In this document: one piece after another, positions 46,525 through 56,769 of the stretch
How the letters are laid out: each line of letters begins with the position of its first letter
Position numbering within the stretch: position 1 is the first letter of the stretch
Source: Girardinichthys multiradiatus
Taxonomy: Eukaryota; Chordata; Actinopteri; Cyprinodontiformes; Goodeidae
Reading direction: 5' to 3'
Length of the DNA: 64,000 nucleotides
NCBI RefSeq assembly: GCF_021462225.1
Contig: NC_061806.1
Span: 27,610,144-27,674,143 of the forward strand
The notes under the pieces: model-generated
The model's input: the letters and a program-made list of their open reading frames with translations, nothing else
The model's database searches: none
What the model was told of the DNA's origin: nothing
Program-made: the position numbers and the translations under genes

Positions 46525-46700
46525 CATTCAATACATTAGAATATTATTGAAAAGTGAATTATTTCAGTATCTCAAAGTGAAACACATTATATACATTAAG
46601 TACACACATACCGTTGTTTTCCAGCCTTTACATTGTTAGTTATGGTTATTGTCTGCTTGCAGGCTAATGAAAACATGACATTTTTAGAACAATAAAAACA
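46525..46700. mobile_element. Terminal-repeat fragment of another Tc1 family
   Basis: ACATTAGAATATTATTGAAAAG, TTATTTCAGTATCTCAAAG, GTGAAACACATTATATA and GGCTAATGAAAACATGAC follow the layout of the long terminal repeats of a Tc1 family related to the element at 52947. No transposase is attached. Confidence 0.45.
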
Positions 46701-48160
46701 AACATTTTAAAACCAAAACAAGGGCATAATGAAAAGTATGTTTATTACCTGCTTTAAGGTTTTTATTTAAGTTTTTTAAATCTGGCACGCAAGCCTCATC
46801 AGAACGCATATTTAACTTTATAGCGTATGACTGTAGAGTTGTCTCCAGAAGTTATTGTTTTATTCACTTATTACTGCTAACAAATAAAATTGGTTGCCCA
46901 AATCAAATTCTCTCAATCAAATGAAAACAGAAAGCAAAAATATTTGTAGGTTCCAAAACTAGAACACAGAAAGTTGCCCGTTTATCGCAGACATATGGAG
47001 ACACACAGAGACGTCTTTTTGTCTGCAAACCTCCCTCATCCATCATCTTAGCTAATGTCATATGGGTAAGCTATCTATGACATCACATGATGTTCATCTA
47101 TCATTCGTCTTCAATGCGCTCAGTGTGCGCACACCGTTCTCATTCTTCTTCAATGTTGATCTTTGCTCCGCCTTTCTTTCATCACATTAAAAAACTGTGT
47201 GAAACATATGTTTCATTTAGTAATTATGCATGACTTACTTTAGTGTTCATGCATAGTTGAAAAAAAAGACTTTTACAGCTCTGTTGCTAAAGTTTATCTA
47301 TAAACAAATGAATTAATTGATAACAGGAATCCGGAGAGAAGAGGAAAACATATGTCAGAGAATTTTTAGCAAAGTACACACATGATTCATGCCAAACAAG
47401 CAAACAGTCTGGTTTAAATAACGTGTTTATGTGGAATTCTTCCCCTTCTTTTCCACACTTGAATTTAAGAACTCTATTTGTTAATCTTTATGAATTTTAA
47501 AAGAAGAGGCAATCAGTTTTAGAGTAGAACAGCTTTTGCAAGCTTTGCAGGTAAAACACATCTTCTGTGATATTTTTTCTTTCCTGTACATTTAATTAAT
47601 CTTAGCCTTTGTTTCAAAAGTCCGAATTTACATATCCAGTGAGAAGGTAATAAAATGGCATGTTGCATTGTTGTACATCCATCTAAAAAAATTGTTTCCC
47701 CCCTCATTTTCACTTTTAGAAAAATGTTAAAGTCCTCAGCTGACAACATTTTGACACCATAATAGCTTTCTTCATTGTCATGCTAATGAGATGCCCTTTC
47801 CATGAGCACTGAATTTTGAAAATTATTGCTTTGGTGTTTGATGTGAAGTACAATTTATTGTGTTTTTTCTTTCTGACTGAACCATATTTTACTAATTTAG
47901 AGGAAGGCTGTTGTCCACGTCATTCCCATCAGCCCAACCCTCCCCATCAAAGTCCATCCCCTCTTTTGTTTCTGTCAGCCTTTATGTTTGCTATCTCTGA
48001 GACTTATTTCTCTCATCCGTGTGCAGTTGTGATTATCCTTTTTGAAATGCTTTTACCAATGCATAAAATATATATACTGGCTAAATTTCTTCAGATATCT
48101 TTTAAAATAAATAATTCAAAATATCAAAATTTAATTATATAAATATAATTCAAATATCTG
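46701..48160. other. Sequence without a recognised gene
   Basis: Unassigned. A slightly CpG-richer patch at 47120-47180 is too short to interpret. Confidence 0.35.
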
Positions 48161-48283
48161 CAAGTCTTTTAGGGTATGTCTTCACCAGTTGTGAGCAGTA
48201 GAGACTGACACTTTTGCCCATTTGTTTTGTAGAATAACTTAGCTCAGTTATAGCTCAGTAAGAGTGGATGGAGAGTGTCTGAA
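48161..48283 (-). mobile_element. Short Tc1 relic, CAGTACCTTGC family, minus strand
   Basis: CAAGTCTTTTAGGGTATGTC, GACTGACACTTTTGCCCATT and GGATGGAGAGTGTCTG are the reverse complement of the transposase C-terminal region of this family. About 120 bp, non-coding. Confidence 0.6.
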
Positions 48284-48500
48284 CACCAATGACTCAAATT
48301 ATGCATCCAAACCTATAAAGGAATGGCTTCACAAGAAGAACTGAAAAGGTTCTGAAAAGGTCCATCCAGAGCCGAGGCTAAACCTGACCAGAAATCAGTG
48401 AGGTCAAGAAGGCCATGCACAGGAGATGCCCTTGCAATCGGATTTTGAGCAATTTTCCAAAGTAGAGTGGTCAAACGTTCCCAAGTCAAGTTGAAGTTAA
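48284..48500 (+). mobile_element. Short Tc1 relic of a different family, plus strand
   Basis: It abuts the previous relic head to head. TATGCATCCAAACCTATAAAGG, GGCTTCACAAGAAGAAC, TGCACAGGAGATGCCCTTGC and GAGCAATTTTCCAAAGTAGAG correspond to the stretch around and after the third catalytic box of a Tc1 transposase gene, in decayed form. Confidence 0.55.
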
Positions 48501-50539
48501 TGTTGATGTGAAGATGTGTAGGATTTCTCTTTGTCTAATTTATTTACATTAGCTAAAAACAGGGATTTGATCAGGGGTGCTCAACCTTCTTATGTCCACT
48601 CTAAGTGATGACATCATGAACATGATATCTCTATTGTGAATGGGTTGACAGTCTAAGTCTCCTTAAATCAGCTTGGCCTTTAACTTTGGCAGACCAAACT
48701 TTACTTACAATGTTAAGGTGATTTTTTTTGCAAGAAACCTCAAAAAATCCCCTCTGTGTATATCCTGCCTTCTTACCTTTCATCACTATCTCCATTCTTC
48801 TATTTTCTTAACAGTCACCCAGTGCTATCATCATCCTCTCTATTGGTCAGAGAAGTGACACTGATATGCAGACTGGGTTTGTGCATGTCAATAGGAAGAG
48901 TGCACTGTATGTGTGTGTGACAGAGAAAAGGATGATGATGATGATGAATAAGACTCCAGAGAGGAGGGAGAGAATTACCTCTGAGCATAAGGGAGTGAAA
49001 TAAAGACAGGGAGAAAGGCAGAGAAAAAAGAGACATTGAGCTGGGGAAAGAAGGAGTGATAACACAACGTGAGTTTGGTGAGAAGAAAATGAAATAAAAG
49101 GTGATGAAACGAAAGCAAAGAAACGTGGCGGGAGAAACAGGACATGAGATGGGAAGAAAGAAGTTCTTAGGTTTGAGGTGTGAGCATGTTTCATGATTCT
49201 AAAATAACTTTGGAATCATGAGGAAGAAAAAAAGAAAAAGGGTTGGAAAGAGAGATGGATACCTCTTAATCGCATTTTCTGTGCAGTCTGCACGTTTTCT
49301 CAATCCCATGTTGCTGTTTGGCTCTGGGCAACAAATTGAGAGTAAAACTAGCAGCCGAGACGAAGAATGAAAAATTTAAGATGATATTCAGAGCTGTTCC
49401 CTCTGGAATGCTATTGTGATTCAAAGCATATGCAAGAAGAAGTAGGGATCGAGACCGAGAGAGTAAAACACTCTAGAGGACTGATATATTTCTGGTTGGA
49501 GGAGGGGTGGGGGCGGGGGTGTTTGGGTGGGGTGGGGGGGATAGTGGTACAATAAAGAAGAGGGAGATATTTTGGTAAAAACTTACAAGAGAGTGAGAAG
49601 AGACTAAAAGAGAGCTGAAAAAGAATATAGCAGGTGAAAGAAGTATGCAATCCACTTGTAAATCCACTTGTGGAGCTGCTAAACATGTTTCTTCAGCACA
49701 AGATAACATCAGGTGAATTCTATCCCTCACCCAAGTAAAATTGGTGAAATTTTGCCAGGAGGGATACACAATGGCTGCCTCAAAAATGGCTCCAGATGGA
49801 GTTGTGACATCCAGGCCAATATGGTGAGGGATCTGTTTCCCCAATTTGAGGGGTTTTAGGGGACCTGGCCAAGTCTCCATTAGACTGTAATGAGCTCCAA
49901 AGAGCTCTAGTCTCATAAATAATACATTGGCATGTTGGAGGCGGCTGATGATCAATTTAGGTTTCACACAAAAACCTCCACACCAGTCCAGGTACGAAAT
50001 GGTTGCATAAACCTGTTTCAAACCTTTATGCTGGCCAAACCTGGTAATAAATTTTGAATAACACAACATAAGCCGTTTGTCAATTTGAGGGTAGCCATTA
50101 GGTGAGTTTTTCCGTTTCGTAGTGTATAAAGTCCTCCATTATGTTTGGCTCTCCTGGTAGAGATCTGTAAAAAAAAAAAATCCATAAAATCAGTTGTTAG
50201 GAAAACTTGCCAAGTCCAAAATACCACTCTATGCAGTAGTGGAGTCTTCCTACCAGCCTCCTCACTGTGCAGAGTGGAGAGATTAATTCATCCAGGGTTG
50301 TTTTAGTTTCAGTTGTTTTAAACTTTATTGATTTTTGCTCTGTCTATAGATATGGGCAGGTTTAGGTGAGTATCTGCTTTCTTGTAACCATTACCTGACC
50401 TATAAAGATCAACATGTTTTCTTGTCTTTCCCATTTTTATGATGATTTTATTATTTAAAGGGATAAAAGCCATGAAAACCCACCTCACCCTATATACAGT
50501 GAGTATATAGAATCATACATGATGCATCCAGAGGGCACA
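48501..50539. other. Sequence without a recognised gene; contains a long frame of unknown meaning
   Basis: A 198-codon frame runs on the minus strand from 50069 to 49473, ending in low-complexity phenylalanine/proline-rich sequence. It matches no family I know, has no upstream promoter or splice context, and its 3' portion is a G-rich tract on the plus strand. A (GAT)n tract lies near 48930-48948 and an A-run at 50168-50179. I do not call a gene here. Confidence 0.3.
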
Positions 50540-50780
50540 AATGTACTACAAACAATATCGAAAGCGCTGCAGCCCTCATTTGCCTCAGTTAAGATCAGTG
50601 TTCAGGGCAAAGCTAGCATCCACAGGAGACCTCCAAGACAACTCTGAATACTGTTTTCTATTAGAACATCCTGCAGGAGAATGTTCGACCATCAGTTTGT
50701 GAACTTAAGCTCAAGCATTTGTGGGATGCGCAGTAGGACAATAATCCAAAACACACCAGCAAGTTGACCACAAAAGTGAG
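50540..50780 (+). mobile_element. Tc1 relic, same family as 35860, internally deleted
   Basis: GCTGCAGCCCTCATTTGCCTC, AGATCAGTGTTCAGGGC, GAGAATGTTCGACCATCAG, CTTAAGCTCAAGCATTTG and GACAATAATCCAAAACACACC match the family's transposase gene with the middle removed. Non-functional. Confidence 0.65.
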
Positions 50781-50874
50781 GTGTTAGATTTCAAGGTCAT
50801 CGACTTCAGGCTAACCAATTCGCATGTCTGCCATTTTTATTTCTCACTGCGATTTTGTAGTTCAAGCAAGTGAA

Positions 50875-51058
50875 TAATAATACAAGAATTTATTAACAAA
50901 AATAAGTCAACTTAAAGTCAAACACGTTTCAATCAACAAACTCTTTACTATACTAGAACAATCCAAATGAACTACCAAGCAAAATTAATGAATAAGGAAC
51001 ACAAAGAAACTCTATACACAATATTAACAAGTGAATTAAAGATGGTAAAAAACCATGG
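50875..51058. repeat. Second copy of the LTR-like dispersed repeat
   Basis: Closely similar to 30622-30800 in the same orientation (shared AAACTCTTTACTATACTA and AATAAGGAA words). At about 51060 it changes abruptly into LINE reverse transcriptase sequence, which marks an insertion or recombination junction. Confidence 0.7.
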
Positions 51059-51059
51059 C

Positions 51060-51558
51060 CAATAACCTGTCTGTTGTCCTGGATGAGACCAATAACAGTG
51101 GTGACATCTGCGACTTCTGGAGTTTCACAGATGAGGTGCGGTTATTTGTGTTCAGAGCAGAGTGGGGATAAAACTCACCCCTGGGGGGCGCCGGTGCTGA
51201 TGGTTCTTGTGCTGGAGAAGATGCTCCCAGTGTCACCTGCTGCTGCTTGCCTGTCAGTATGGAAGCTGGTCATCCACTGACAGATGGAGGCTGGCACTGT
51301 GAGTTGTTGGCGGGTGTTTGGGTTGATGATGTTCAAGGCCGAGCTGAAGTCTTCAAACAGGATCCTGACGTACTTCCCTGGGTGGTTGAGGTGGAGCAGG
51401 ATGAAGCGTGGTCCTAAACTGACTGCATTATCTCCAAACAGGGGGCCTGTGACGTCCTTCAGATGATTCAACAACAGTCGCTCAAATGATTTCATGACCA
51501 CAAACATTAGGGTGGCATGCCTATAGTCATTTAGCCACGTAATGGTGTGTTTCTTCAA
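51060..51558 (-). pseudogene. LINE reverse transcriptase relic (CR1/L2/Rex1-like)
   Basis: The minus-strand translation shows VVMKSFERLLLNHLKD, LNHPGKYVRILFEDFSSALN (the first catalytic aspartate region, F-x-D-FSSAFN type), ASICQWMTSFHTDRQ and STRTISTGAPQG, in the correct order for a non-LTR reverse transcriptase. After GAPQG the reading shifts frame. The expected FADD box is represented by a frame-shifted string in which the second aspartate codon is lost. Length is about a third of a full RT domain. It is bounded upstream by the ATTG-type microsatellite at 51556 and downstream by the repeat at 50875. Clade is from memory only. Confidence 0.75.
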
Positions 51559-51570
51559 TCAATCAATCAG

Positions 51571-51622
<52 letters not shown>
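51556..51622. repeat. (TCAA)n tetranucleotide array
   Basis: About 16 TCAA/ATCA units with one TCAG interruption. ATTG-type arrays are common 3' tails of fish LINEs, but here the array lies on the 5' side of the neighbouring minus-strand LINE fragment. Confidence 0.92.
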
Positions 51623-51624
<2 letters not shown>

Positions 51625-52946
51625 CACCATCAATTAAAAACAAAAAACATAACAGAACAATTTTGATCTGGATGTCATAGATATCACAACGCATCAGAGC
51701 AGTAGGGTGTCTGTGGCTCCTTTGCCCCAGTAATTGATAAAAGAGGTGAAGAAGAGGGACTGACATGGTGGACGATGAAGGACAAGCAAATACTGATAAC
51801 ATTTCTCAGCCCGCAGTAACTCTTATTACATGGCAAGCAAGTGGCAGCAGGCTTGTCAAGAGGGATTATCAAGTTTAGTGAGAGAAAGACTTCCTGTGAC
51901 TGTGAGATGAAAATTGGAAAGTGTTCTGCAATATCTGTAGAAAAGCTAATATAAGCGCTGGGTTTGTCCAAAGGTCCATAAATCAGCAATGAATAATCAC
52001 AAGTCATCTTGATGCTTTGAAGGCAGTCAGCCAGAGCTTAGCAATACAAAAGAATTAAATAAAGCAGACAAAGAGCATAGATCAACTGAGAAATGAAGGA
52101 TCACTCAGGTACCTTATCAGCTCTTTGCTGAAGTTTTATGTATCAATGAAATAACTTTAAATCATTTGTCATCAGCAGCAGATGATTTTTTTGGGTATTT
52201 TTTAATCATCACTTGTCCGGTTTACTCTGTTTTAATGTGCAAACAGCACATTGGGCTACATTTTTTGGGCCTGGGCATTCCCCTGTTGATGCAAAAATAC
52301 CTATTTATGAAATTCAAACCACTGTTTTGGCTTGCTTCGGCTGTTGTGGAGCCTTAAACAAAAACAAACAGGACATGGACAAAACAATGGGCTTCCAATA
52401 AACTAAAAGAAAAACAAAAAGTGATGCAAAAGCAGAGATCTCACAGCTATTAATCAGAAGTTCTAACTGAGCTATGAGAACCTAAACTGCTTACAAAACA
52501 AGGCGAGCATGTTATATTAAAAGACGAAGTTCTGACAGAAGGTCAGCATTTGCTATATTGAGCAGCTGACGATTAAGGGGGTTGCAGGTCTGAGAACTAG
52601 TAAAGAGGAAACGTTGTGCAGGACAGCAGAAAATGCGACCAAAAAGTAAACCGAGGGTTAAACAGAGAAGCTGAGGCAAATTATAGAGAAAGTAATGTTT
52701 GTAGTAGTGTTAGTCCAGCAGAAAACACCCAACTGAGATATTCAAATTACTGATATCTAAGAAAATAATTCTGCTAGGAATAAACATTTGTTCGCTCTCT
52801 ACCTTAACAAACATGTTGAGTTGTAACTGACATCCAAAACATCTTTTAGGCATTATCTCAGTCACAAATTTGATCAAATCTATGGTCCCTTCCTAACTTT
52901 TTAAATCTTTAACTTAGCTAAATGTCTGTTGCACTAAAATCTTATA
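51623..52946. other. Sequence without a recognised gene
   Basis: Unassigned. TA at 52945-52946 is the left target-site dinucleotide of the adjacent Tc1 element. Confidence 0.4.
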
Positions 52947-54556
52947 CAGGTCCTTCTCAAAATATTAGCATATTGTGATAAAGTTCATTATTTTCCATAA
53001 TGTCATTATGAAAATTTAACATTCATATATTTTAGATTCATTGCACACTAACTGAAATATTTCAGGTCTTTTATTGTCTTAATACGGATGATTGTGGCAT
53101 ACAGCTCATGAAAACCCAAAATTCCTATCTCACAAAATTAGCATATTTCATCCGACCAATAAAAGAAAAGTGTTTTTAATACAAAAAACGTCAACCTTCA
53201 AATAATCATGTACAGTTATGCACTCAATATTTGGTCGGGAATTCTTTTGCAGAAATGACTGCTTCAATGCGGCGTGGCATGGAGGCAATCAGCCTGTGGC
53301 ACTGCTGAGGTCTTATGGAGGCCCAGGATGCTTCGATAGCGGCCTTTAGCTCATCCAGAGTGTTGGGTCTTGAGTCTCTCAACGTTCTCTTCACAATATC
53401 CCACAGATTCTCTATGGGGTTCAGGTCAGGAGAGTTGGCAGGCCAATTGAGCACAGTGATACCATGGTCAGTAAACCATTTACCAGTGGTTTTGGCACTG
53501 TGAGCAGGTGCCAGGTCATGCTGAAAAATGAAATCTTCATCTCCATAAAGCTTTTCAGCAGATGGAAGCATGAAGTGCTCCAAAATCTCCTGATAGCTAG
53601 TTGCATTGACCCTGCACTTGATAAAACACAGTGGACCAACACCAGCAGCTGACACGGCACCACAGACCATCACTGACTGTGGGTACTTGACACTGGACTT
53701 CTGGCATTTTGGCATTTCCTTCTCCCCAGTCTTCCTCCACACTCTGGCACCTTGATTTCCGAATGACATGCAGAATTCGCTTTCATCCGAAAAACGTACT
53801 TTGGACCACTGAGCAACAGTCCAGTGCTGCTTCTCTGTAGCCCAGGTCAGGCGCTTCTGCCACTGTTTCTGGTTCAAAAATGGCTTGACCTGGGGATTGC
53901 GGCACCTGTAGCCCATTTCCTGCACACGCCTGTGCACGGTGGCTCTGGATGTTTCTACTTCAGACTCAGTCCACTGCTTCCGCAGGTCCCCCAAGGTCTG
54001 GAATAGGCCCTTCTCTACAATCTTCCTCAGGGTCCGGTCACCTCTTCTCGTTGTGCAGCATTTTCTGCCACACTTCTTCCTTCCCACAGACTTCCCACTG
54101 AGGTGCCTTGATACAGCACTCTGGGAACAGCCTATTCGTTCAGAAATTTCTTTCTGTGTCTTACCTTCTTGCTTGAGGGTGTCAATAGTGGCCTTCTGGA
54201 CAGCAGTCAGGTCGGCAGTCTTACCCATGATTGGGGTTTTGAGTGATGAACCAGGCTGGGAGTTTTAAAGGCCTCAGGAATCTTTTGCAGGTGTTTAGAG
54301 TTAACTCATTGATCCAGATGATTAGGTTCATAGCTCGTTTAGAGACCCTTTTAATGATATGCTAATTTTGTGAGATAGGAATTTTGGGTTTTCATGAGCT
54401 GTATGCCAAAATCATCCGTATTAAGACAATAAAAGACCTGAAATATTTCAGTTAGTGTGCAATGAATCTAAAATATATAAATGTTAAATTTTCATCATGA
54501 CATTATGGAAAATAATGAACTTTATCACAATATGCTAATATTTTGAGAAGGACCTG
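52947..54556 (-). mobile_element. Complete Tc1-family DNA transposon
   Basis: A 1,610-bp element with 200-bp terminal inverted repeats at 52947-53146 and 54357-54556 that differ at three positions by my reading. Both ends begin CAGGTCCTTCTC. It is flanked by TA on both sides (52945-52946, 54557-54558), the Tc1/mariner target duplication. The single transposase gene lies on the minus strand between the repeats. The near-identity of the ends points to a recent insertion compared with every other Tc1 copy in this window. Movement is cut-and-paste by the encoded enzyme. Confidence 0.95.
53224..54228 (-). CDS. Tc1-like transposase, full-length open frame
   Basis: A 334-residue transposase of the Tc1/mariner (IS630) superfamily, which binds the terminal repeats and carries out cut-and-paste transposition into TA sites in the nucleus. 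Residues about 5-45 form a first helix-turn-helix (QKATIDTLKQEG...SAVSRHLSG). A basic GRKKCGRK linker at about 49-56 stands where Tc1 proteins have an AT-hook-like motif. A second helix-turn-helix lies at about 65-110. The DD34E catalytic triad is present: D148 (FSDES), D238 (FQHDLAPAH) and E273 (SPDLNPIEN), with exactly 34 residues between the last two. Length is normal for the family and the start codon at 54228 fits the usual MGKT(A) opening. Possible defects: cysteines at positions where I expect W (SVMVCGAVS) and G (FIKCRVN), and HDLAP where DNAP is usual. It may be open but not fully active. No host function is implied. Confidence 0.93.
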   Translation of the reverse strand: MGKTADLTAVQKATIDTLKQEGKTQKEISERIGCSQSAVSRHLSGKSVGRKKCGRKCCTTRRGDRTLRKIVEKGLFQTLGDLRKQWTESEVETSRATVHRRVQEMGYRCRNPQVKPFLNQKQWQKRLTWATEKQHWTVAQWSKVRFSDESEFCMSFGNQGARVWRKTGEKEMPKCQKSSVKYPQSVMVCGAVSAAGVGPLCFIKCRVNATSYQEILEHFMLPSAEKLYGDEDFIFQHDLAPAHSAKTTGKWFTDHGITVLNWPANSPDLNPIENLWDIVKRTLRDSRPNTLDELKAAIEASWASIRPQQCHRLIASMPRRIEAVISAKEFPTKY

Positions 54557-54558
54557 TA

Positions 54559-55389
54559 CATAGACCATCCATATTAAGGTCTAGGACTGTTCCTGTCAAC
54601 ATAAAAGCTACTCTTTTACTTTCCTCTTTCTATTACGTATGTTGCTCTGCTTTTATTGTTCTATTATCAATTTTGCACGTTCAGATTAGGTTATTTACCT
54701 GCCTTTAGCACAAGACCATACTATGACAAAGTTCAAATGTGTTTGGCACTGTTCTGGAAAAAATGTTTCAAATTTCTCAAATTTACATTTAAATGTTCTG
54801 TCTGCTCAACAGGTGGGAGGTCATTTTGTCACAGCCTAATTTTGTTGTTTTTATCATTTCACTTCTTTTCTGGGGGAAAAGGTAGTATTAGAAATCTTAA
54901 ATTAAATTAAATCCCACTTGAGCAAAAAAATTAAGTTGTTGTTGATGCTGTCTTTCTTCCAATTAATTTCAATTTTGCCAACCGTTTTTTTACATTAAGG
55001 TTTGCTTGGAACCATTAAAGTGAATGACACCAATAAAAGTCTAAGTCAGAAAGGCAAAATAAAATAAAGTAAAATAAAAAAAAACTTCAAACATTTTACT
55101 AAAAGCAACTTTAGAGTCTAAACTAAGCTATTGTGCACTAAATTGTGTGCAAACTTGAGTTTGTGTGTCCTTGTTATTTTGAACTTGAACGTAGTGGCAG
55201 ATTTGGTCCTGACATAGTTCTCTCGAGTAAACAAAATCTCTCTGCACTAATGCAGCTCTAATTTACATTCTGCATGCATTTAGGAGAACATCATTGCATA
55301 TTTATGTATATATATATATGCGCACTACAGCCAGATAAATAAAACTGTTACAAAAATTTAAGTAATAGTTGAATTATTGATCTGGTCAG
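54559..55389. other. AT-rich sequence without a recognised gene
   Basis: No feature recognised apart from a short TA run near 55306-55319. Confidence 0.4.
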
Positions 55390-56731
55390 CGTCAGCTGTT
55401 TTGGTGTTACTGAAATTAACAACAGGTGCCCTGAAAGGTCAACAGAGAAATAACCCCAACCACAGGAATGGTTTTGCAAGGGGAGGCCACTGATATGTTT
55501 CCCCTCATCATTTTTTCTTTACTTCTTTTCAGTAGTTTTGCATTTGACCAGGGTCACTGTCACTGCTGGTAGCATGAGGCCTTACCTGGACCCTAACGAG
55601 GTTGCACAGGCAATCCCAGTCCACCAGAATGACGCATCAAAACGTCCCATTGCCTGAAGGATTGCTGTGTCTCCCAGCACAGTCTCAAGAGCATAAAGAA
55701 GATTCCAGGAGACAGACAGTTACTCTAGGAGAGCTGGACAGGGCTGTCTGAGGTCTTTAACCCATAAGCAGGACCGGTATCTGCTCCTTTGTACATGGAG
55801 GGACAGGATGAGTACTACCGGAGCCCTACAAAATGACTTTCGGTGGGCAGATGTGAATGTCTCTGACAAAACCATAAGAAACAGACTTCACAAGGGTGGC
55901 CTGATGGCCTGACGTCTTCTAGTAGGTCTATTAGGCCCTCACTGCTCGGCACTGTGGAGCTTGGCTGGCATTGGCAGGTTCGGCACTGGGACCCTGTTCT
56001 TTCACAGATGACAGCAGGTTCACTCTGAGCTCATGAGACAAACAGGAAAGTGTCTGGAGAAGCTGTGGTGAACGTTATGCTGCCTGCAACATTGTTCAAC
56101 ATGATTGGTTTGGTAGTGGGTCAGTGTTGGTCTGGGGAAACAGATCAATGTAGGGACACACAGACCTGTACAGGTTAATCGACAGCACCCTGACTGCCAA
56201 TAGGAATCAGAATAAAATGCTTAGACCTACATTTAGACCCCTCGCTTGTGAAGTGTTTCCTGGGTTCCTTCTGGTGCATGATAATGTCCGGCCTCGTGTG
56301 GCAAGAGTATGGCGGCAATTCCTGGAGGATGAAGGAATTGATACAATTGACTGGCCTTCACATCTCTAAAAACATCATGTTTAGGTCAATCTGACGTCAC
56401 CAGGTTGCACCTCAGACTTTCCAGGAACTCAGTGATGTCATCTCATAAGGAGCACGTGGGGGACACACAAACTACTGAGTACCATTTTGAGTTGCTGCAA
56501 GTACATTTCAGCAAATTGGATTATCATGCCAGATCAGTCTTTCAGTTTAAATTTCTCTGAGACTTCAGATTAAGCCCTCTGTAGGTTGATCATTTTTATT
56601 AAATGATGTGGCATCCATTTGTCCCTAGCACATTACCGGTTCCATAGTATGGATATCCAGGATGCTTTTCTTTTCCAAATAAGATGTGATGTGTTTTTAA
56701 AGTGTTGCTTTAATTTCATTGGTGCAGTGTA
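55390..56731 (+). mobile_element. Tc1/mariner-type relic of a fourth family
   Basis: Recognisable blocks in order: GGTAGCATGAGGCCTTACC, TACAAAATGACTTTCGGTGG, CATAAGAAACAGACTTCACAAGG, GGCAGGTTCGGCACTGGGACC, CCCTGTTCTTTCACAGATGACAGC (first catalytic box), GTGCATGATAATGTCCGGCC (second box) and GGATGAAGGAATTGATAC. The third box is largely deleted: the text jumps from GACTGGCCTTCACATCTC to ATCATGTTTAGGTC. It ends with GAGTACCATTTTGAGTTGC and the right terminal segment to GTGTTGCTTTAATTTC...GCAGTGTA. No frame is usable. Confidence 0.75.
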
Positions 56732-56769
56732 GTTTGGTCTTCTCAGACCAGAGCACTGTGCATTATATA

